Below are positions 17,059-26,299 of a stretch of 64,000 nt of DNA, piece after piece (positions within the stretch are counted from its first letter, which is position 1; each line of letters opens with the position of its first letter). This DNA is from Flavobacterium johnsoniae. GTDB taxonomy: Bacteria > Bacteroidota > Bacteroidia > Flavobacteriales > Flavobacteriaceae. The position numbers and the translations under genes were made by a program. The stretch lies in contig NZ_CP103794.1 of the NCBI RefSeq assembly GCF_030388325.1, positions 4,774,001 through 4,838,000 of the forward strand. The letters run 5' to 3'. The notes under the pieces are model-generated. The model was given only the letters and a program-made list of their open reading frames with translations. It was not told the origin of the DNA and searched no databases.

Positions 17059-17904
17059 ATGGAAAAGCAATCAGGATATACTTGGAAATTAGGAATGTTT
17101 GTAACAATTGGCTTACTGCTTTTTGTAATGGCCGTATATTTTATTGGAAAACAAAAAAACCTCTTCGGTTCTACCTTTCATATCACTTCTCAATTTAAAA
17201 CCGTAAGCGGATTAGAAGTTGGAAATAATGTTCGTTTTTCGGGAATTAATGTTGGAACGGTCGAACAGATTCAACTAAAAAATGATTCAACTGTAATTGT
17301 TGTTTTAGTGATGAAAGAAGATGTTCGAAAATTCATTAAAACCGATGCTACAGCAAGCATTGGATCAGATGGTTTAATGGGCGATAAAGTTTTGACCATT
17401 ACTCCAGGTGCGAAGTCTCAAAAAATGATTGAAGACAACGGCATCATCGCTTCTGTAGACGGAATTGAAATGCACGACATTATGAAAAGCGTTAAAAAGA
17501 GCGTGGATAATATCGGCGTAATTTCAGATGAAATAGCCATTTTCAGCCATAGCATGAATAACGGAAATGGTGCTCTAGCCCGTTTGGTTAAAGACGATAA
17601 AATGGCAAACAGTGTTTCGAATACGCTTAATAACCTAGAATCTGGAACAAAAGGTTTCAGTGATAATATGGAAGCAGCAAAAAGCAACTTTCTTTTAAGA
17701 GGTTATTACAAGAAAAAAGAAAAACAAAAAGAAAAAAAGATAGAAGAAGCGAAAGAGAAACAAGAAGAAGCAAAAGAAAAAGCTGCTAAAGAACAAGAAA
17801 AAAAGGAGAAGGAGCTGAAAGAACAAAAGGAAAAAGAACAGAAGGAAAAAGAGGAAAAACAGAAAGAAGATGCTAAAAAAGCAGAAGCTGAAAAGAAAAA
17901 ATAA
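17059..17904 (+). CDS. mlaD: MlaD-type MCE-domain protein with charged C-terminal tail
   Basis: 281 residues. One N-terminal TM anchor (LGMFVTIGLLLFVMAVYFIG), then a single MCE domain (residues about 38-115: FKTVSGLEVGNNVRFSGINVGTV and DGLMGDKVLTI). A helical region follows, and the last about 75 residues are almost only Lys, Glu, Gln and Ala, presumably a long charged helix. By family knowledge it is the periplasmic lipid-binding subunit of the Mla ABC transporter. The charged tail is long compared with E. coli MlaD. It ends the three-gene operon; an AsmA-like gene follows 109 bases later. Confidence 0.88.
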   Translation: MEKQSGYTWKLGMFVTIGLLLFVMAVYFIGKQKNLFGSTFHITSQFKTVSGLEVGNNVRFSGINVGTVEQIQLKNDSTVIVVLVMKEDVRKFIKTDATASIGSDGLMGDKVLTITPGAKSQKMIEDNGIIASVDGIEMHDIMKSVKKSVDNIGVISDEIAIFSHSMNNGNGALARLVKDDKMANSVSNTLNNLESGTKGFSDNMEAAKSNFLLRGYYKKKEKQKEKKIEEAKEKQEEAKEKAAKEQEKKEKELKEQKEKEQKEKEEKQKEDAKKAEAEKKK

Positions 17905-18013
17905 CTCCTAATTTATTACAAATAATAATAAGTTATAACGTATTGTTCATCTTTTATAAATCTTTTTACATCTACATTTAACTGCCGTTTTTAAACAGCA
18001 AAAACTTACATAT

Positions 18014-20824
18014 ATGCCTACCACATTCAAACATACCGCCTTAAAAGTTTTAAAAATCACTGGAATAACAATTGCGGTGATTTTGTTTTTGTTGTTTATT
18101 ATTCCGTTGCTTTTTCCTGGAAAAATTGCTTCTGAAGTAAAGAAAATTGCCAACGAAAGATTAGACACAAAATTAGATTTTACGAAATCTAAACTTTCCT
18201 TTTTTACTCATTTCCCAGCTTTGACTGTTTCTTTAGACGAATTGTCATTAACTGGTTCTAAACCTTTTAGTAATGATACTTTGTTAAAAGCAGATGAAGT
18301 TGCTTTTGGAATTGACATCAAAAGATTACTATTTGACAATGAAGTAAAAATCAACAAACTTTATGTTTCTGATGCTTTGATTAATGTAATGGTGAATGAA
18401 AAAGGTCAAGCCAATTACAATATTTATGTTGCGCCAGAAAAACGAAAAGACGAAAAAGATGCACCAGAAGAAGGAACAGCAATTCGATTAGAAAGAATAG
18501 ATATAAAAAATTGCCACATAAAATATAATGACCGTTCGGCAAAAATTTTGGTTGACGCAAAAGGCTTCAATTATGTTGGAAAAGGAAACTTAAGCGAAGA
18601 TATTTTTGATCTTGCCACAGATGCCAAAATTGATAATCTTGATTTCTTTTATGACAGAACAGGTTATGTTAGAAAAAAAGAAGTTCGTGCTGAATTAATT
18701 ACAAGAATTAACACCAATTCGCTTTCTTTTATTCTACAGAAAAACGAATTGCGTATTAATAAACTGCCTTTAAAATTTACCGGTTTATTTACCATTTTAC
18801 GAGACGGATACAAAATTGATATCAAAGCTTTATCAGAAAACACAACCGTAAAAGATTTGTTATCTGTAATGCCTCCAGAATATTTGACTTGGTTAGAAAA
18901 AACGGAAATTTCTGGAAGAAGCGATTTATTATTGACTTTTAAAGGCGATTATAATGTAGCGAAAAAACAAAAACCAAACTTGGCTTTCAATTTAAAAATT
19001 AATGAAGGTTCGGTAAATCATAAAGACGCACCAGTTCCTTTAAAAGATTTTCAAATGGATTTGAATGCCATTCTTCCGTCTTTAGATACCGAGCAATTGT
19101 TGGTGAATCTTAGAACTTTAAAATTTAAAGTTGGCGATAAAGATTATTTCAATGCTTATTTACGCAGTAAAGGTTTGAACGAAATGACTATTGACGCCAG
19201 CATAAAAGGCGCTTTAGATTTAGCGGTTGTTGATGCTGCTTTAGGTTTAAGTGATTTCGATTTGAAAGGAATTTTAAAAACCGATATTCAGGCGAAAGGA
19301 CTTTTCAGCACTTCAAAAAAATTATTTCCGAAAACAATCGGAGGTATTTCTTTGCGAAACGGATGGCTGAAAACAAAATATTATCCAAATCCAATTACCA
19401 ATATCACTTTTGTAGCAAATATGCTTAATAAAGCGGGAACTTTTCAAGATTTAATTGTTGCCGTTGCGCCTGCGTCATTCACTTTTGAGGGAAATCCAGT
19501 TTATATAAACGCCGCACTATCAGATTTTAATGATTTGGCTTATAATGCAAAAATAAAAGGTGAATTGAATGTTGGAAGAATTTATCAGGTTTTCTCACAA
19601 AAAGGTCTTGATTTAACAGGTTATGCAAAAGCCGATCTTTCTCTAAAAGGAAAACAAAGCTACGCCACAACTGGACAATATGACAAATTAGACAATAGAG
19701 GAACTCTGATTCTTAAAAATATAAAAGCTACATCCGAATTATTTCCGAAAGCGTTTTTTATAAAACAAGGAAATTTCCGTTTTCAAAACGAAAAAATGTG
19801 GTTTGAGAAATTTTATGCCTCTTACGGAAAATCCGATTTTGATATTAATGGTTATTTGTTAAATACCATTAATTATTTCCTAGAATCAAATGGAACTTTG
19901 AGCGGAAACTTCAACCTAAAATCAAAATTGATTAATGTTGATGAATTCATGGCGCTTGAAAAAGGAGAAAATAAAGATCAAAAGACAGAAATAGAATATG
20001 CAAAAGAAGATAATCCAAAAATGAGCGGTGTGGTTATGATTCCGAAAAATCTAAATGTAAGCTTAAATGCAAATGCAGACAAAGTAGAATACAACGGATT
20101 GATAATCAATAAACTTAACGGAAAAACTGGCGTTAAAAAAGAAGGATTTTACTTAGAAAACATTAACTTTAACATCATTGATTGCATTGTCGGAATTAAT
20201 GCTTTTTATAAAGATGAATCTCCAACAGCTGCACACTTTGACGCTCATTTCACTGCAAAAGATTTCGATGTACAAAGAGCATACAAAGAAATTCCGATGT
20301 TTCATGATATGGTTTCTGCTGCAGAAAAAGCACATGGAATAATTTCTGTAGATTATAAAGTTAAAGGCGATTTAGACGGAAATATGGGACCAATTTATGC
20401 ATCGCTTAACGGTGGCGGAACCATAAATCTGCGCGATGTAAAAATTCAAGGTCTGAAATTATTTGACGGAATTAGCTCTAAAACAGGACAAGACGGTTTG
20501 AACAATCCAGACATGAAAGGAATTGAAATTAAATCGACTATTGACAAAAACTTAATTAATGTTGAGCCATTTACCTTTAAAGTGGCTGGTTTTAGACCAA
20601 CAATTAAAGGAACTACAAGCTTTGATGGACTTCTAGATCTCAGAATGCGTCTAGGTCTTCCCCTATTCGGAATTATCGGTTTTCCTATCGTAGTTACGGG
20701 CACGCATGAAGCGCCAAAAATTAAAATTTTCAGCAAAACTGGGCAAGAAATTAATCCAGCGGTTTATGATGAAAAAAGAAATAAAGTAATCAAGAAAGAA
20801 AAAGTCAGCAAATCCAAAAAATAA
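18014..20824 (+). CDS. AsmA-family large membrane-anchored protein
   Basis: 936 residues with one N-terminal TM segment (VLKITGITIAVILFLLFIIPLLF) followed by a long beta-rich periplasmic part. GKIASEVKKIANERLDTKLDFTKSKLS near the start and the C-terminal LRMRLGLPLFGIIGFPIVVTG stretch fit AsmA/AsmA-like proteins. Recent knowledge of AsmA-like proteins (YhdP, TamB) points to bridge-like phospholipid transport between membranes, which fits its position directly after the Mla operon. It is followed six bases later by the iron-permease-like gene. Confidence 0.82.
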   Translation: MPTTFKHTALKVLKITGITIAVILFLLFIIPLLFPGKIASEVKKIANERLDTKLDFTKSKLSFFTHFPALTVSLDELSLTGSKPFSNDTLLKADEVAFGIDIKRLLFDNEVKINKLYVSDALINVMVNEKGQANYNIYVAPEKRKDEKDAPEEGTAIRLERIDIKNCHIKYNDRSAKILVDAKGFNYVGKGNLSEDIFDLATDAKIDNLDFFYDRTGYVRKKEVRAELITRINTNSLSFILQKNELRINKLPLKFTGLFTILRDGYKIDIKALSENTTVKDLLSVMPPEYLTWLEKTEISGRSDLLLTFKGDYNVAKKQKPNLAFNLKINEGSVNHKDAPVPLKDFQMDLNAILPSLDTEQLLVNLRTLKFKVGDKDYFNAYLRSKGLNEMTIDASIKGALDLAVVDAALGLSDFDLKGILKTDIQAKGLFSTSKKLFPKTIGGISLRNGWLKTKYYPNPITNITFVANMLNKAGTFQDLIVAVAPASFTFEGNPVYINAALSDFNDLAYNAKIKGELNVGRIYQVFSQKGLDLTGYAKADLSLKGKQSYATTGQYDKLDNRGTLILKNIKATSELFPKAFFIKQGNFRFQNEKMWFEKFYASYGKSDFDINGYLLNTINYFLESNGTLSGNFNLKSKLINVDEFMALEKGENKDQKTEIEYAKEDNPKMSGVVMIPKNLNVSLNANADKVEYNGLIINKLNGKTGVKKEGFYLENINFNIIDCIVGINAFYKDESPTAAHFDAHFTAKDFDVQRAYKEIPMFHDMVSAAEKAHGIISVDYKVKGDLDGNMGPIYASLNGGGTINLRDVKIQGLKLFDGISSKTGQDGLNNPDMKGIEIKSTIDKNLINVEPFTFKVAGFRPTIKGTTSFDGLLDLRMRLGLPLFGIIGFPIVVTGTHEAPKIKIFSKTGQEINPAVYDEKRNKVIKKEKVSKSKK

Positions 20825-20829
20825 TACTG

Positions 20830-21282
20830 ATGAAAAAAGAAAAGCAAAATAAAAATGGATTTTTTGAAACGTTTGCCTCCAGAGTTACAAAAGCAACCGG
20901 AAGCACGACTGCATTTATAAGTGCCTTTTTGCTTGTGGTTGTTTGGGCTATTTCTGGACCTATTTTCAATTATTCTGAAACCTGGCAGCTAGTTATTAAT
21001 ACAGGAACAACTATTATAACTTTTCTGATGGTATTTCTCATTCAGAAAGCACAAAATAAAGATTCGCTTGCTATTCAGCTAAAGCTAAATGAACTCGTAG
21101 CTTCTAATGAAATGTCGAGCAACAGTCTTATTGATATTGAAGAAATGACCGAAGAAGAAATGATTATCATTCAAAAATACTATCGCCGATTAAGCGAATT
21201 GGCTAAGAAAGAAAAAAGCATCAAAACTTCACATTCTATTTCAGAAGCGCAAGAACTTCATAATAGAAAACACAAAAAATAG
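20830..21282 (+). CDS. Low-affinity iron permease family protein
   Basis: 150 residues. The N-terminal half (FETFASRVTKATGSTTAFISAFLLVVVWAISG, then WQLVINTGTTIITFLMVFLIQKAQNKD) matches the two-TM low-affinity iron permease family (Fet4-like), including the conserved NTGTTIITFLMVFLIQ and QNKD. The C-terminal half is acidic and coiled (IDIEEMTEEEMIIIQKYYRRL). Iron transport by bacterial members is inferred from the name rather than proven. It lies five bases after the AsmA-like gene and is probably co-transcribed with it. Confidence 0.8.
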   Translation: MKKEKQNKNGFFETFASRVTKATGSTTAFISAFLLVVVWAISGPIFNYSETWQLVINTGTTIITFLMVFLIQKAQNKDSLAIQLKLNELVASNEMSSNSLIDIEEMTEEEMIIIQKYYRRLSELAKKEKSIKTSHSISEAQELHNRKHKK

Positions 21283-21323
21283 CACCAAATACACAACCAA
21301 AACTTAACTTTAAATAACCATAA

Positions 21324-22523
21324 ATGAAACTGAGCTCTACCGAAACTTATTGGCCACTAAAAAATGCCATGAAACACAGCTATCCTTCTATAGCTTCTGA
21401 TATCACTACCGATGTTTTAATTATTGGCGGCGGTATTACAGGAGCTTTAATGGCTTATAAATTAGTAAACGAAGGCAAAAAAATTGTTCTTGTAGACAGG
21501 AGAGATGTTTGCGGAGGCAGCACCTCTGGAAGTACCGCTTTATTACAATACGAAATTGATGTTCCGCTTCATCAGTTAATTAAGCTTAGAGGTACAAAAT
21601 GTGCCATAGAAAGTTATCAAAATGGTAAAAAAGCTATTTTCGATCTTCGAAATATCATTGATGCCGTGGGTTGCGACTGCGGTTTTGAATTTAAAAAAAG
21701 CATCTATTTTACCACTTTAAAGAAAGATGTTCCTTTTTTAAAAAATGAATTCAAATCGAGAAAACAACATGGTTTCGAAGTAAGCTGGCTCAGCAGATCT
21801 GAATTGCAAAAAATGGGTTTAAACGCAATTGCTGGTATAGAATCTAAAACTGCTGCTGTTATGGATCCTTTTAAACTGGCAGGCGATTTACTTTTTTATT
21901 GTCATGAAAAAGGAATGCAGATTTATGACCGAACTAATATTACTGGCATTCAGCATCAAAAAGGGAGAATTATTGCGACTTGCGAAAATAAATACACCAT
22001 AAAAGCAGACCACATTATACATTGTACGGGTTATGAAAGCACAGAAACACTGCAAGAAAAAGTTGTTGATCTGAAAAGCACTTTTGTAATTGCTTCAGAA
22101 AGCCAGCCTGATCTTCCTGAAAATTTTAAACACGCCATATTCTGGGATACAGGAAATCCTTATAATTATATTAGAACGACAGATGATAACCGAATTATTA
22201 TGGGCGGTGGCGATGAAGATTTTAGAGATGCCAATAAACGTGATAAATTGCTTCCTAAAAAAGAAAAATATCTTTTGAAACAATTCTTGAAAAGATTCCC
22301 AGATTTAGATTTTAAAATTGATTATTCCTGGGCAGGAACTTTTGGAGAAACCAAAGACGGACTTCCCTATTTCGGAAAACCAAATTCGAGAAGAAATGAG
22401 CATTATTTTTTAGGTTTCGGAGGAAACGGAATTACGTTTAGCGTAATGGCAATGAACTCTATTCTAGATTCAATTCACAATAAAAAAAATACAGATTTGG
22501 AGTATTATAAGTTTGGACGATAA
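21324..22523 (+). CDS. FAD-dependent oxidoreductase (DAO family)
   Basis: 399 residues. The N-terminal Rossmann FAD motif is VLIIGGGITGALMAYKLVNEGKKIVLVDRR, with STSGSTALLQYEID following as in the glycine oxidase/DAO superfamily. The C-terminal FAD contact region is PYFGKPNSRRNEHYFLGFGGNGITFSVMA. The substrate cannot be predicted. Cys residues near position 68 and at 112-114 (GCDCGF) are notable. Same direction as the preceding genes, 41 bases downstream; the gene ends in a repeat. Confidence 0.85.
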   Translation: MKLSSTETYWPLKNAMKHSYPSIASDITTDVLIIGGGITGALMAYKLVNEGKKIVLVDRRDVCGGSTSGSTALLQYEIDVPLHQLIKLRGTKCAIESYQNGKKAIFDLRNIIDAVGCDCGFEFKKSIYFTTLKKDVPFLKNEFKSRKQHGFEVSWLSRSELQKMGLNAIAGIESKTAAVMDPFKLAGDLLFYCHEKGMQIYDRTNITGIQHQKGRIIATCENKYTIKADHIIHCTGYESTETLQEKVVDLKSTFVIASESQPDLPENFKHAIFWDTGNPYNYIRTTDDNRIIMGGGDEDFRDANKRDKLLPKKEKYLLKQFLKRFPDLDFKIDYSWAGTFGETKDGLPYFGKPNSRRNEHYFLGFGGNGITFSVMAMNSILDSIHNKKNTDLEYYKFGR

Positions 22524-22527
22524 TTCA

Positions 22528-22606
22528 AGAGGCAAAGGTTCAAAGGCACAAAGAGGCAAAGGTTTAAAAACTTTGTACCTATGTCCCTCTGAACCTTTGT
22601 CACTTT
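22528..22606. repeat. GAACCTTTG-type short-period repeat
   Basis: Copies of aggcaaaggttca and tctgaacctttgtc in mixed orientation between two convergent genes; same family as at 12351. Confidence 0.7.
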
Positions 22607-23557
22607 TTAAAAAACCAACTCCATCTGAATATTACATCTTTTATATGGCGTTTCTAAGCCAAAAACTTTTTCGAAACCAAGTTTATAATAGAGATTTATT
22701 GCAGGTTTTAAGATTGTATTGCTTTCCAAATATATTTTTTTTGCTCCAAGTTCTTTTGCTTTTTCGGCAATTGCTTTTCCTAAAAGCCAGCCAATACTTT
22801 TGCCTTGAGCTTTGGGTGAAACCGCCATTTTTGCCATTTCAAAATCATAATCGGCTACATTTGATTTTATTAGTGCACAAACACCAACAGGTTCGTTATC
22901 ATATAAAGCAACCAAAATTTCGCCACCTTTATTAATAATATATTCTTCAGGATTATCTAGTGCTTTATAATCAGACTCTTCCATTTCAAAATAAGTCGAA
23001 ATCCATTCTACATTCAAATCTTTAAATGCTTTTTTGTATTTAGAATCGTATGCAACAATTTCTACATTTTTGCTTTCGCGAAGTTTTTTCTGGTCGCTAA
23101 CTCTTTTAAAAAGTGATTTCTGCTGCAATAAAAATTCCCATTCTTCGACCGCAGCCCAAAGATTGTGTTTCGCTTCAGATATTAAACCTTCAACAGCAAC
23201 ATCAATATCTAATAATTGCTGTTTGATTTTCTCAGAAATCTCAATTCCTTTCTTTGTTAAAACAACATTATTTTTACGTTTGTCTTCTGTTTTTATACCT
23301 TCTTCAAGTATTCCAGCTCCAATCATTTCCTGAATAATTTTACTTACAGAAGGTTGCGAATGCCCAATTTCATTAGCAATTTCGGTAATTGTAATTTCTC
23401 TATCTTCAGCAATTGTATAAAACACAGGAAACCATTTAGGATTAAAATCTACTCCATATAATTCGTAAATTTTAGAAGCATCTTCTGTAAAAGATGCAGT
23501 CATTAAACGTAAACGGCTTCCTAAAGCTACTTTTCCAACTTTATCAAAAAATTCCAT
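22607..23557 (-). CDS. MarR-GNAT fusion protein
   Basis: 316 residues. Residues about 1-145 are a MarR winged helix (ITEIANEIGHSQPSVSKIIQEMIGAGILEE with the wing KTEDKRKNNVVLTKKG). Residues about 165-316 are a GNAT acetyltransferase (MAVSPKAQGKSIGWLLGKAIAEKAKELGAKKIYLESN, motif A Q-x-x-x-S/G near QGKSIG). Such fusions are known in many bacteria as autoregulated acetyltransferases, but the substrate is unknown. The promoter right upstream overlaps a perfect palindrome, consistent with self-repression. Confidence 0.88.
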   Translation of the reverse strand: MEFFDKVGKVALGSRLRLMTASFTEDASKIYELYGVDFNPKWFPVFYTIAEDREITITEIANEIGHSQPSVSKIIQEMIGAGILEEGIKTEDKRKNNVVLTKKGIEISEKIKQQLLDIDVAVEGLISEAKHNLWAAVEEWEFLLQQKSLFKRVSDQKKLRESKNVEIVAYDSKYKKAFKDLNVEWISTYFEMEESDYKALDNPEEYIINKGGEILVALYDNEPVGVCALIKSNVADYDFEMAKMAVSPKAQGKSIGWLLGKAIAEKAKELGAKKIYLESNTILKPAINLYYKLGFEKVFGLETPYKRCNIQMELVF

Positions 23558-23573
23558 AACAATAATTAATTAT

Positions 23574-23616
23574 ATAACTAGTTATGCAAATGTATAAAAA
23601 AAAACTTTTTTACAAA
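23574..23616 (-). promoter_or_regulatory. Promoter and operator of the MarR-GNAT gene
   Basis: On the minus strand TTTG (23616-23613), an 18-base spacer and TACATTTG (23594-23587) match the Bacteroidota promoter. The 12-base perfect palindrome ATAACTAGTTAT (23585-23574) follows at once and covers the expected start of transcription, 17 bases before the ATG. This supports autorepression by the MarR domain. Confidence 0.75.
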
Positions 23617-23628
23617 AGATTTTTTTTG

Positions 23629-23703
23629 GGACAAAGGTTCAGAGGCGCAAAGGGTCAAAGATTTTTTACTTTGAACTTATACAACACTACCGCTGAACCT
23701 TTC
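23629..23703. repeat. GAACCTTTG-type short-period repeat
   Basis: Contains acaaaggttcagaggcgcaaagg and gctgaacctttc copies; same family as at 12351, upstream of the MarR-GNAT promoter. Confidence 0.65.
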
Positions 23704-23775
23704 AAAAAAAAAACTAAGATTCTAAATTTAGAGTTTTAATTTTTCAGTTAAAAACTCATAAAATCAGAATCTTAG
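23703..23775 (-). terminator. Nested hairpin, terminator-like, after AraC-family gene
   Basis: Outer arms ctaagattct (23714-23723) and agaatcttag (23766-23775) plus inner arms gagtttt (23731-23737) and aaaactc (23751-23757). Read on the minus strand the stem ends in a run of about ten T. It is about 110 bases after the AraC-family stop codon. Confidence 0.6.
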
Positions 23776-23829
23776 CATTTTAGTATATATCTTGCTTAAA
23801 AGCTAACGACATTATTTATTATGACAATT

Positions 23830-23885
23830 TTAGAAACCTTTGCAACTTTGTTCCTTTGTCTCTTTGTCTCTTTGAACCTTCTTCT
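23830..23885. repeat. CTTTGTCTCTTTG-type repeat overlapping the 3' end of araC-like gene
   Basis: Short-period copies of cctttg(t)ctctttg(aacctt), one more member of the GAACCTTTG family, ending at the stop codon of the AraC-family gene. Confidence 0.55.
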
Positions 23886-24909
23886 AAGCTGTAATAGCCA
23901 ACGAGTTCAAATTAAACTTGTATTCTTTTGGACTGCAATTGTATTTTTGTTTAAATATTTTAGAAAAATAACTTCTGCTTGTAAAACCGATGCAATACAC
24001 AATTTCTGAAATATTTAGATCAGAAGTTCTAATTAAAACTTCTGCTTTTAGAACTCGCATATGAGTAATATAATCGTTTACAGTGCGATTATGAATCATT
24101 TTAAAACCTTCTTGAAGTTTGTTTGGAGATAATCCAGATTTTTTACTCAAAGATTTAATAGAAAAAGCTTCTTCTGGAGTTGATTTTATAAACTCCGAAA
24201 GTTCTTTTATTTCTTCCATTTCTCTCAAAGTCAAACCGTTTGATTCGTTTGCAAAAGCATGTAAATCATCAGAATGCTGCTGAATTTCCATTGCCAGAAT
24301 AATTCTCATAATTCCTTCTTTCAAAAGATTTCTAACAATTCCGGTTTGCGTAATCGAATTAAGTTGCTCGATTTTTTCGGCAATTTGTAAATTATACGAA
24401 CCGATATAAAAGAAATCTTGAACCAAATTGTTTTCAAAAAATGTATCTCTTACCTTTTGATTTAAAGATTGCGCCTGTTGTTTTGTATCACTTTGTGTTC
24501 CAACAATAATCAAGGTCAATTTTGTTTTTTTTCCTTTTTCAAAAAATAAAACATTATCCTGATTTTCTTTAGAAGTTACAATTGCTGTTTGAAAGGTTTT
24601 TAGTTTTCGCTCTTCTCCATTCAATCCAAAACTATGCGCGAGATTTCCTTTAGAACAATAAGCAAAATAAATAGGCGACGATTTCACATTCAAAATATCT
24701 AGTCTAACATCTGTAGAAAATGTCATATCAAATTGAACGTAAGAAATAGCGTCATTAAAAGAAGCTCCGATTATGGAACCTTCGGCAAAACTATTTTCAA
24801 CTTCCAACGTATATTCGTCTAAGTCAAAAGTCACTTTTCCTCCAAAATTTGTATGAAGCTCATCAAAAATATTCTGAGTTTTCTCTGTATTTATAGTAAC
24901 TATTTTCAT
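23884..24909 (-). CDS. AraC-family transcriptional regulator
   Basis: 341 residues. The C-terminal about 100 residues (from about 240) hold the two AraC HTH motifs: FSIKSLSKKSGLSPNKLQEGFK and LNISEIVYCIGFTSRSYFSKIFKQKYNCSPKEYK, split over a long helix. The N-terminal about 230 residues are not a clear cupin; they resemble the poorly conserved sensing part of PchR-like regulators. Ligand and target genes are unknown. It is divergent from the DNA glycosylase gene 170 bases away. Confidence 0.86.
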   Translation of the reverse strand: MKIVTINTEKTQNIFDELHTNFGGKVTFDLDEYTLEVENSFAEGSIIGASFNDAISYVQFDMTFSTDVRLDILNVKSSPIYFAYCSKGNLAHSFGLNGEERKLKTFQTAIVTSKENQDNVLFFEKGKKTKLTLIIVGTQSDTKQQAQSLNQKVRDTFFENNLVQDFFYIGSYNLQIAEKIEQLNSITQTGIVRNLLKEGIMRIILAMEIQQHSDDLHAFANESNGLTLREMEEIKELSEFIKSTPEEAFSIKSLSKKSGLSPNKLQEGFKMIHNRTVNDYITHMRVLKAEVLIRTSDLNISEIVYCIGFTSRSYFSKIFKQKYNCSPKEYKFNLNSLAITA

Positions 24910-25079
24910 GGTCGACGGATTTAAATTCTACAATGTATCCAACAGATCATTTGTAAAAATCTGAAATTCAAAGTTCGTTTAAAGACAGACCAAAGTTGTT
25001 ATATAATTTTTCGGTTTTGTTTTATAATTCCTTATAAATGCTTACTTTAACATAAATTGAAGAATTGTTATAAGTAAGT

Positions 25080-25565
25080 ATGAAAAGTTTCTCTTTTGCT
25101 CCAATAAGTTCACCAACTTCCAAAATATTAATTTTAGGCACAATGCCTGGAACAAAATCCTTAGAACTAAATCAGTATTATGGTCATAATCAGAACAACT
25201 TCTGGAAATTTATGTTTAAAATTTTAAATGAAGAATTCTCTGAAAATTATGAAGAAAGAAAAAACCTGTTAATTAAAAACAAGATCGCATTGTGGGATGT
25301 CTTACAATTTTGCGATCGAATTGGAAGTTTAGACAGCGCTATAAAAAATGAAATAGCAAATGATTTTGAAAATTTTTTAGAACTTCATCCTCAAATAAGC
25401 GTCATTTTCTTTAACGGACAGAAAGCTGCTTCCTTTTTTAAGAAGTATGTTCGTTTAAATAAAGATTATCAAACCTTTACATTGCCTTCTACAAGCCCCG
25501 CCAATGCCAGCAAGTCTTTTCAAAGTAAATTAGACCAGTGGAAACTCATTGGAACCTATTTATAA
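25080..25565 (+). CDS. DNA-deoxyinosine/uracil glycosylase family protein
   Basis: 161 residues. LILGTMPGTKSLELNQYYGHNQNNFW and the late motif LPSTSPANA are the active-site blocks of the uracil-DNA glycosylase superfamily members described as hypoxanthine or mismatch-specific (MUG-like, family 6) glycosylases. By family knowledge it removes deaminated bases (deoxyinosine or uracil) at the first step of base-excision repair. It is a stand-alone gene; the downstream 300 bases contain only a terminator hairpin. Confidence 0.85.
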   Translation: MKSFSFAPISSPTSKILILGTMPGTKSLELNQYYGHNQNNFWKFMFKILNEEFSENYEERKNLLIKNKIALWDVLQFCDRIGSLDSAIKNEIANDFENFLELHPQISVIFFNGQKAASFFKKYVRLNKDYQTFTLPSTSPANASKSFQSKLDQWKLIGTYL

Positions 25566-25800
25566 CTAGGTAATTTTATACAATTAAAAGGCAAATATTG
25601 GAATCATGTAACTTTTTCCTTTTAAAATATAACAAATCTCAACCACTCTTAAAGTAATTTTACAAAAAGAAAAATAAGCCATATTGAAGATTTGACAAAT
25701 GAAATGGAAAGGCTTTCTTCTTATTAAAATTTACAAAGCAAACTGTAAAAAGTTTAGTCTATAAAGAGAACATTGGTTATGTTAGTTTATTTTTGGGAAA

Positions 25801-25838
25801 AAGCTACTCTATAGAAATATAGAGTAGCTTTGTTTTTA
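25801..25838 (+). terminator. Rho-independent terminator
   Basis: Perfect 13-bp stem (25801-25813 with 25818-25830; loop gaaa) followed by tgttttt. It lies 240 bases after the glycosylase gene and only 26 bases before the next gene, so it may end an unannotated transcript or act as a leader structure for the DUF6526 gene. The rest of this gap (25566-25800) shows nothing recognisable. Confidence 0.8.
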
Positions 25839-25863
25839 TAGGCTACCATAAAATTCAAAAAGC

Positions 25864-26298
25864 ATGAAAATTCAAACCTATTATAATCATATTCGGTTTT
25901 ACAAACCGCATCATTTCATATACTATCCTGTTTTAATTTTGTTTCTAATTGCGAGTATTTATTTTGCGATTACAACAGAAGATCACTTAATTTGGGCCTT
26001 TATAAGCGTCGGTTTTATATTCTTATTTGCGCTTGCTTTTATGCTTCGTCAGCATTATGCGCTTACTTTGCAAAACAGAATTGTACGTCTAGAAATGCGT
26101 TACCGCTATTTTACATTAACTGGAAAACGTTTCGAAGAATTTGAATACAAACTAACAGACGATCAAATATTTGCTTTGCGATTTGCTCCAGATGACGAAT
26201 TTATTCCTCTTTTAGAAGATGTTTTAAAAAATAATTTAACTGGCGATGCAATCAAAAAAGCAATCGTACACTGGAAAGCCGATTATCACAGAGTTTAA
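25864..26298 (+). CDS. DUF6526-like two-TM membrane protein
   Basis: 144 residues. Starts MKIQTYYNHIRFYKPHHFIYYP, then two TM segments (VLILFLIASIYFAIT, AFISVGFIFLFALAFMLR) and a cytosolic C-terminal part (RLEMRYRYFTLTGKRFEEFE). The N-terminal N-H-x-R-F/Y-x-P-H-H-F motif and the length fit the DUF6526 family of Bacteroidota. Function is unknown. It converges with the membrane protein gene on the other strand, leaving a single base between the stop codons. Confidence 0.72.
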   Translation: MKIQTYYNHIRFYKPHHFIYYPVLILFLIASIYFAITTEDHLIWAFISVGFIFLFALAFMLRQHYALTLQNRIVRLEMRYRYFTLTGKRFEEFEYKLTDDQIFALRFAPDDEFIPLLEDVLKNNLTGDAIKKAIVHWKADYHRV

Positions 26299-26299
26299 C

